From assembly GCA_944324635.1 (NCBI GenBank), contig CALUXC010000006.1, positions 1-64,000 on the forward strand: a stretch of 64,000 nucleotides of DNA, given 5' to 3'. Positions 53,742 to 64,000 of this stretch are shown here, in pieces. Origin of the DNA: Candidatus Avelusimicrobium intestinipullorum. GTDB taxonomy: Bacteria > Elusimicrobiota > Elusimicrobia > Elusimicrobiales > Elusimicrobiaceae. The notes under the pieces were generated by a model that made no database searches, was not told the DNA's origin, and saw nothing but the letters and a program-made list of their open reading frames with translations. A program made the translations under genes and the position numbers. Numbering within the stretch: the stretch's first letter is position 1; each line of letters begins with the position of its first letter.

Positions 53742-55205
53742 TTATACGGAATACGTAAAGATTTTGCTTTCGTACGGCTTCAGGTTCAGTTCATACCCCT
53801 GCGACACCATTTCCGGCGCCACATTGATGGTTTCCCCTGTCAGCTCTTCGGTGATTTTGCTTCCCGGGCCGTACACGCCTTTCATGGACAAGCGCCCTTT
53901 GGCCGGGGCTCCGCTGTAGTTAATCACTATCAGCTTGCCCGTATTGCGCTGTTTCCACTGCCAGGCCAAAATGTTGCGGTGGGAATCGTCCCCCATGGCG
54001 GCCGGGGTTACGTCCCGCAGCGACCATTGCCCGCCGTGGAACGCCGGGTCGGACGCGATATGCAGCAATTTCAAATAATAGTCGGACACTTCCTTGTTTT
54101 CCTGGAAGTCGTCTTTAATATACTGAATCGGCATACGCTCCGGGCGGCCCAACAGCTGGAACAAGTGGAACATGCGCGCCCCGGGCAGCGTGGCGATAAT
54201 AGTGCTGGCCGCGAGGGATTTTTCTTTTCCAAACGCCTTCAAGCTTTCCTCTTCGTCGTGGTTAGCCGTAAAGCGAATGGAGCGCATTTGGAACAAATGT
54301 TCGGCGCCCAAATGGCCTTTGATGTTTTCGGGGTTGGAAAAACGGAGCCGGTCATACAGGATTTTATCGTAGGTATAATCAAACCCCATTTCCTGAATAT
54401 CCCACTCCAAGCCCCAGTACACTTCGGCGATAAAAATAAATTCGGGATGTTTTTCGTGCACCGCCGCAAGCGCCTGGTGCCAGAATTCTTCTTTGGGCAA
54501 ATTCCCGCCGATAAATTCCCACCAGGTATCCCGGTGCACTTTATTGAGGCTCAGCATGGCCATATCACAGCGCACGCCGTCGCACATATCGGCTACGTGC
54601 AGCAAGTTGGCCAGCATAAATTCGCGCGTTTTGGGATTGAAATAATTTAACTGCGCGGTGTCCGTCCACGGGGCGAAATACGGGTCCCGCCCGTGGGCAA
54701 TATAGACGCCCTGCGCATTTTTGAAAAACCAATCCTTATGGGCATGCGGTTCCTGCGTGCCCGTATTGATGTACAAATCGGGCTGCGCATTGACGGTCGG
54801 GCTGTCAATGGCGGTGTGGTTGCCCACAAAGTCCAACAGCAAATTAATGCCCAACCCGTTGAGCTTGGCGCGCAAAGCCGCCAGGCCTTCGTTGCCGCCC
54901 AGCGAAGCGTCCACCTCGTATTCATACACGGCATACGGCGAAGCCGTAATGTCTTCCGGTTTGAAATCGGGTTTAATGGCGCGAATTTGATTTTGAATAT
55001 CTTTGTTTTCGCGCGCAATTTTTTCGGCCGCCGGACTTAACTTCCATACCCCCATCAACCAAATCGCGTCAAACCCTGCGTCTTTGGCCCGCTGCCAATA
55101 CTCGTCCGGTACGTCCGCCAAAGTGACGGAACGGCCATACCGCGCTTCCAGGCGTTTAAGCCAAGAACGCGTATTGATTTCTAAAATATGCGGATTTGTC
55201 CTCAT
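53742..55205 (-). CDS. Glycoside hydrolase family 13 (alpha-amylase-like), cytoplasmic
   Basis: The 487-residue protein has the four GH13 regions: I LLLDFVGNH (D125, N129, H130), II CDGVRCDMA (R212, nucleophile D214), III FIAEVYW (acid E261), IV FTANHDEE (H316, D317). A C-terminal beta domain begins near LIVINYSGAPAKG. No signal peptide, so it acts on intracellular alpha-glucans or oligosaccharides, or is a glucanotransferase; exact specificity is open. AGGGGA lies 8 nt before the ATG. It is monocistronic between gyrA and atp. Confidence 0.9.
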   Translation of the reverse strand: MRTNPHILEINTRSWLKRLEARYGRSVTLADVPDEYWQRAKDAGFDAIWLMGVWKLSPAAEKIARENKDIQNQIRAIKPDFKPEDITASPYAVYEYEVDASLGGNEGLAALRAKLNGLGINLLLDFVGNHTAIDSPTVNAQPDLYINTGTQEPHAHKDWFFKNAQGVYIAHGRDPYFAPWTDTAQLNYFNPKTREFMLANLLHVADMCDGVRCDMAMLSLNKVHRDTWWEFIGGNLPKEEFWHQALAAVHEKHPEFIFIAEVYWGLEWDIQEMGFDYTYDKILYDRLRFSNPENIKGHLGAEHLFQMRSIRFTANHDEEESLKAFGKEKSLAASTIIATLPGARMFHLFQLLGRPERMPIQYIKDDFQENKEVSDYYLKLLHIASDPAFHGGQWSLRDVTPAAMGDDSHRNILAWQWKQRNTGKLIVINYSGAPAKGRLSMKGVYGPGSKITEELTGETINVAPEMVSQGYELNLKPYESKIFTYSV

Positions 55206-55225
55206 AACAGATTTCCCCTATTATT

Positions 55226-55276
55226 TTTATAGCACTTTCTGGGACGGTTGTAAACATTTTTTATACCGAGCGGTAA
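55226..55276 (-). promoter_or_regulatory. Promoter of the GH13 gene with upstream operator-like element
   Basis: On the minus strand TTTACA (55254-55249) and TATAAA (55231-55226) are 17 bp apart. The element TTACCGCTCGGTA (55276-55264) lies about 10 bp upstream of the -35, a position more typical of activators. The same 13 bp occur at the atp promoter. Confidence 0.6.
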
Positions 55277-55303
55277 AATAGCTCTAAAACGCTGTTTTTG
55301 GAC

Positions 55304-55334
55304 AAAAAAATCCGCCCCTTTCTCAAGGGGCGGA
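55304..55334 (-). terminator. Terminator of gyrA
   Basis: TCCGCCCCTT/AAGGGGCGGA (55311-55320 with 55325-55334) is followed by seven T on the minus strand. Confidence 0.88.
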
Positions 55335-55357
55335 AAAATGGGCACGCAAGCCGCCGT

Positions 55358-57877
<2,520 letters not shown>

Positions 57878-57939
57878 TAAAAATATCTCCTGTTACGGAT
57901 AAATCGTATGCCGGACGGCCTGCGCCGCCCGGGCTGAAA

Positions 57940-60738
<2,799 letters not shown>

Positions 60739-60739
<1 letters not shown>

Positions 60740-61848
60740 TACGCTCTCACCGGCATGATGACGTACTTAAACGTCGTATCTCCCACCGGTTCAATCAGTA
60801 CCGGCTGGGAAGAATTGATAAACGAAAAAGATACTTTTTCCGACGAGATATTTTTCAATACGTCAATAATATACTGCGGGTTGAAAGCCGCATCAAACGC
60901 TTCCTGCGTGTATTCAATGGGCAGTTCGTCGGTAAAATCCATATTTTGCGAGTTGGAAGATACCGTCAGCGCGTTGTTTTCCAACTTATATTTCACCACG
61001 CTTCCAAATTCGCCCGCGCACAAAGCGGCACGGCGGGTGGAAGCCAACAATTCTTTGGAAAATACTTCAAAACCGATGTTCTTTTTCGTCGGGATTACCT
61101 GGTTATAGTTCGGGAAGTTTCCTTCAATCAGGCGGGAAATAAACGTGGTTTCGTTCATCATAAAGCTTACCTGGTTGGAGGACACATTTACTTCAATTTT
61201 GCTGTCTTTGCCGGGTTTGGCAATCGTAATATAGCGGCACAGCTCCGTCAGCACTTTGGTAGGAATAATGATTTTGAATTCTTTGCTGCCGGGAATAGCT
61301 TCGTGGGAAGCCACGGCCAAGCGGCCGCCGTCGGTAGCGACGATTTCAAATTTTTCGGCGGTATTATTCCACAAAAGACCGTTCAAAATATAACGGGTTT
61401 CCTGCGTGGAAGCGGAAAAGGCAGTTTTTTCAATCATTTGCTGCAGCAACAACGGATCCAACGATACGCTGTTGGCGCGTTCCACTTCGGGAATGGCGGG
61501 ATATTCCGACGTAGGCGTACCAATCACCCAAAATTTGCTTTTGCCGGATTTGATATGAAATTTGTTGTTTTCGTCGCTATAAAGGTTAATTTCTTTATCG
61601 TCGGACAGGTTCTTAATAATATCGGAAAATTCTTTTATCGGCACGGTGATGCTGCCTTCTTCTTCCACTTCGGCGTTTACGTAGTGGACGGTAGCCATTT
61701 CCATATCGGTGCGGACCAGTTTCAATTTTCCGCCCTGCGCTTCCATCAAAAAGTTATGCAGGATCGGAAGGGTGGTGCGGGACGATACCCCCGCGGAAAC
61801 AATCTGAATGCCTTCCAAAAGAGTAGCTTTAGTAATATTTATTTTCAT
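60739..61848 (-). CDS. dnaN: DNA polymerase III beta subunit (sliding clamp)
   Basis: The 369-residue protein has the three-domain clamp pattern: SSRTTLPILHNFLMEAQGG, TVPIKEFSDIIKNL, TRYILNGLLWNN, LIEGNFPNYNQVIPT and the terminal PVLIEPVGDTTFKYVIMPVRA that forms the partner-binding cleft. It follows dnaA across the oriC gap. Confidence 0.97.
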
Positions 61849-61881
61849 ATCTTAATCCCTATTTATATGTCCTGTTTATTG

Positions 61882-62033
61882 TGTGGATAATGTTTGTTTC
61901 CCAATACAACCTTTTGAAGGGCCTTGTGCATAAACAGCTTTTTTTGTCCACATCATCCACCGCAAAAAATTTTATCCGCCTAATAATCTGTTTGTAAACG
62001 GGGTTATCCACCGTTTTTTATTTTTTATCCACA
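61882..62033. other. Probable chromosomal replication origin (oriC) with DnaA boxes
   Basis: The 170 bp between dnaA and dnaN hold two exact DnaA boxes TTATCCACA (61890-61882 on the minus strand and 62025-62033 on the plus strand; the second lies inside the dnaA end). Three single-mismatch boxes are at 61925-61933 (minus), 61944-61952 and 62004-62012, and weaker ones at 61953-61961 and 61972-61980. AT-rich tracts lie between. Another one-mismatch box, TTATCAACA, lies at 63590-63598 upstream of dnaA, so the origin may be bipartite. Confidence 0.8.
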
Positions 62034-63382
62034 GCTTTAATATCCAAAATAATTTGGTTAATTTCCGCGGCGAAAAACGGATCCGCTTCCACTTTTTCTT
62101 TCACTACGTCGCGCGCATGCACAACGGTGCTGTGGTCGCGGTTGAATTCCCGTCCGATTTCCGGCAGCGACAAATCCGTCAGTTCCGTCGTTAAAAACAT
62201 AGCAATCTGCCGCGGCCAGGCGATAGACTGCGTTTTGCGTTTGGAATTAAAATCTTCCATTTTTACGTTAAAGTGTTTTCCCACGATTTTTTTAATGGAA
62301 TTGACGTTAATGGATAAATCGTTTTCGTTGGTTAAAATATCGGCCAATAGTTCTTTGGCGATGGCAATCGTCGGCGTGACGCCGTGCATGCCGCAGTAGG
62401 CCACTAGTCTAAATAAAGAGCCTTCCAACTCGCGGATATTGGTTTGTATGCCTTCTGCAATAAAGGAGAGTACATCGTCGCCGATGTCAAAATTGATAGA
62501 CTCTCTCTTTTGGCGCAGAATGGCAATACGCGTTTCCAAATTGGGGCGTTTTACTTCCGCAATAATACCCGACAGCAACCGCGAGGACAAACGTTCGTCC
62601 AAATCCAGCTGCTGGGGGGTTCTATCAGACGAGAGAACTATTTGTTTTCTGCTTTCAAACAACGCGTTAAACGTGTAGAAAAATTCAATTTCACTGGCGG
62701 ATTTTCCGGCCACAAATTGGATATCGTCCATCAAAAAGCAATCCAGCGAGCGATATTTCTTGCGGAAACTTTCCGACGATTTATTCTGCAGCGCTTCAAT
62801 GTATTCGCTGACGAATTCTTCGCCGGACATATACAATACTTTCGCATTCGGATTTTCTTTTAGAATTTGGTTTCCAATGGCGTGGAGCAAGTGAGTTTTT
62901 CCCAAACCCGGGGAAGAATAAATCACCAGCGGGTTATTTTCGCGGTTTCCTAATTTATGCACCACCGCTTCAGCCGCTTTATAAGCAAAGCGGTTGGAGG
63001 GGGATTCAATAAAATTATCAAAGGTATAAGAAGAATTTAAGCGCGAAGGGAACGGATTTTTCTTAATTACCGGCGCCGGAGCGGGAGCTGCGGGAATCAC
63101 GTCCTGTGCGGAGCTGACCGCGGGGGCCGGTTCCTGCGCAGATACGGCATATACGACGGAGATTTCCGCCCCCAAATGTTTCAAAAAAGCATCGGTGATA
63201 ATATGTTCGTACCGTTCGCGAATGGTTTTTCCCCAAAACTGGTTTGGAAGCGTAATAGTGAGTGTGGTGCCTTCGTACGCAAATTGCGCGGGGCGGAGCC
63301 ACATGTCATACGTATCTTTTCCTATAATATTTTCGATATCTTGAAAAACGGGAACCAACTGGGGGTAAGCTTGTAAATTGTC
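62018..63382 (-). CDS. dnaA: Chromosomal replication initiator DnaA
   Basis: The protein has an N-terminal domain I ([13 protein letters not shown]), a proline/alanine-rich linker, the AAA+ core with Walker [17 protein letters not shown] and Walker [14 protein letters not shown], the [11 protein letters not shown] segment, and the DNA-binding signature [13 protein letters not shown] near the end. I set the start at the GTG at 63382 (454 residues) because the promoter's -10 at 63423-63418 overlaps the only earlier in-frame start (GTG at 63427). No strong ribosome site is seen for either start. Confidence 0.93.
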   Translation of the reverse strand, partial: DNLQAYPQLVPVFQDIENIIGKDTYDMWLRPAQFAYEGTTLTITLPNQFWGKTIRERYEHIITDAFLKHLGAEISVVYAVSAQEPAPAVSSAQDVIPAAPAPAPVIKKNPFPSRLNSSYTFDNFIESPSNRFAYKAAEAVVHKLGNRENNPLVIYSSPGLGKTHLLHAIGNQILKENPNAKVLYMSGEEFVSEYIEALQNKSSESFRKKYRSLDCFLMDDIQFVAGKSASEIEFFYTFNALFESRKQIVLSSDRTPQQLDLDERLSSRLLSGIIAEVKRPNLETRIAILRQKRESINFDIGDDVLSFIAEGIQTNIRELEGSLFRLVAYCGMHGVTPTIAIAKELLADILTNENDLSINVNSIKKIVGKHFNVKMEDFNSKRKTQSIAWPRQIAMFLTTELTDLSLPEIGREFNRDHSTVVHARDVVKEKVEADPFFAAEINQIILDIKAVDKK

Positions 63383-63417
63383 CACAATAATGCCGCCATA
63401 AAAAGATGTTTTATTAC

Positions 63418-63446
63418 ATATTACCACTTATTGTAGGCCAGGTCAA
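63418..63446 (-). promoter_or_regulatory. dnaA promoter
   Basis: TTGACC (63446-63441) and TAATAT (63423-63418) are 17 bp apart on the minus strand. Expected transcription start near 63411, about 29 nt before the GTG at 63382. Confidence 0.65.
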
Positions 63447-63625
63447 TTAAAAAAAAGACTAAAATTGCTATTAACTAGCTTAAAATGCGTAAATTTGAGA
63501 TTTTATAAATTTTGGCTATCTTTCCTTGTTTTGTGATTAATCTTTCAAAAAAACTGGTGTTTTACCAAAAATTAAAGATTTATATCTACTTATCAACAGG
63601 CCCCTAAACTAGTTATTTTTTGTGC

Positions 63626-63654
63626 TTGTCTGGACCATTCGTCCTGTTTATAAT
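63626..63654 (+). promoter_or_regulatory. Promoter of the desulfoferrodoxin gene
   Basis: TTGTCT (63626-63631) and a perfect TATAAT (63649-63654) are 17 bp apart, the best promoter match in the window. Transcription would start near 63661, giving a leader of about 150 nt. Confidence 0.7.
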
Positions 63655-63660
63655 AAAGTA

Positions 63661-63813
63661 TTCGGGACGGGCCGAAATATTATATACTATATTAATAGGA
63701 ATTATTATTAATAAGGAAGTTTTAGTACGCCTGGTAAACTAATGTATAGTACAATATACAAGAGCAGTTCCCGTAAGGTTGTAAAAATAACCGGGCAACA
63801 GGGAGACTAGTTT
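63661..63813 (+). promoter_or_regulatory. Long structured 5' leader of the desulfoferrodoxin gene
   Basis: The stretch 63428-63813 has no gene. Its transcribed part holds an inverted repeat TGTATA-GTACAA-TATACA (about 63743-63760), a hairpin GTTCCCG...CGGGCAAC (about 63767-63799) and AT-rich palindromic ATTATTATTAAT near 63702-63712 that could bind a Fur/PerR-type regulator. I recognise no riboswitch class. Confidence 0.4.
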
Positions 63814-64000
63814 ATGACGAAATTGAACGAAGTATATAAATGTTCCGTATGCGGAAACATGGTAGAAGTGATTCACACGGGTGCGGGGGAATTGGTATGC
63901 TGCGGCCAGCCGATGAAACTGCAGAACCCCGGCACGACGGACGGAGCCACCGAAAAGCATGTTCCGGTGATTGAAAAAGTGGAAGGCGGCTACCGCGTAA
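63814..64000 (+). CDS. Desulfoferrodoxin / superoxide reductase, N-terminal part
   Basis: The first 62 codons are in the window. The N-terminal desulforedoxin-like domain has CSVCGN and LVCCGQPM, giving the four-cysteine iron site (CxxC and CC) of class I (2Fe) superoxide reductases. [16 protein letters not shown] then begins the catalytic domain, with the first histidine ligand in EKHVP. It would reduce superoxide without making oxygen, typical for anaerobes. GGGAG lies 8 nt before the ATG. The gene runs past base 64000. Confidence 0.92.
   Translation, partial: MTKLNEVYKCSVCGNMVEVIHTGAGELVCCGQPMKLQNPGTTDGATEKHVPVIEKVEGGYRV

Noticed and set aside
63383-63427. Earlier GTG start for dnaA at 63427
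   Set aside because: The predicted -10 hexamer TAATAT (63423-63418) overlaps it, so a transcript from that promoter would not contain this codon.

Overview
The window is a chromosomal segment from a Gram-negative (diderm) bacterium. The diderm character comes from an RND efflux operon with a TolC-type outer-membrane channel, an LPS-heptose epimerase, an AmpG/NagZ/AnmK/MurQ muropeptide-recycling operon and a secreted outer-membrane beta-barrel. MurE carries the DNPR motif of meso-diaminopimelate-adding enzymes, and dapA, asd and dapB lie nearby. The dnaA-oriC-dnaN-dciA-gyrB-gyrA block places the replication origin near the right end. A bacterial deoxyhypusine-synthase-like gene, the strictly short intergenic gaps and a desulfoferrodoxin suggest an anaerobe. 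My best guess is a gut-type Elusimicrobiota, but that is inference from gene content and could be wrong.

Layout: 1-1000 holds the 5' end of tuf behind tRNA-Thr, tRNA-Thr and tRNA-Gly (compare the E. coli tRNA-tufB operon), an unassigned small structured RNA with its own promoter and terminator, and tRNA-Cys. 1010-7160 (minus) is a tetR-tolC-adaptor-RND operon with a perfect 16-bp palindrome over its own start. 7272-11130 (minus) is dapA-asd-dapB-murC-like, 13040-15890 (minus) is murE-murD, with sppA and a membrane protein between them. 15943-21886 holds a hydrolase, tilS with a pentapeptide-repeat protein, a lone receiver domain, birA, uvrB and marC. Around 22 kb there is a 115-bp direct repeat that includes the 3' end of tRNA-Val. 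22510-28256 (plus) is a five-gene operon for muropeptide import and recycling.

28257-36588 (minus) is mostly one dense operon: deoxyhypusine-synthase-like gene, beta-barrel, DoxX, dnaX, recR, comEC, guaD. glyA diverges from it. 38135-42900 (plus) is the most unusual part: four tandem, exported, trypsin-like-fold paralogues in which the catalytic serine position is cysteine in every copy. 42947-45889 holds a Sel1-repeat protein, an SPFH/prohibitin protein and a PfkB sugar kinase.

45955-53542 (minus) is a complete F-type ATP synthase operon with an LPS heptose epimerase gene inserted between atpA and atpG. A 13-bp element at its promoter recurs upstream of the neighbouring GH13 glycosidase gene (53742-55205). 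gyrA, gyrB, dciA, dnaN and dnaA follow on the minus strand with DnaA boxes between dnaN and dnaA. The window ends in a desulfoferrodoxin gene on the plus strand behind a strong promoter and a leader of about 150 nt. No CRISPR array, insertion sequence or clear prophage was seen.
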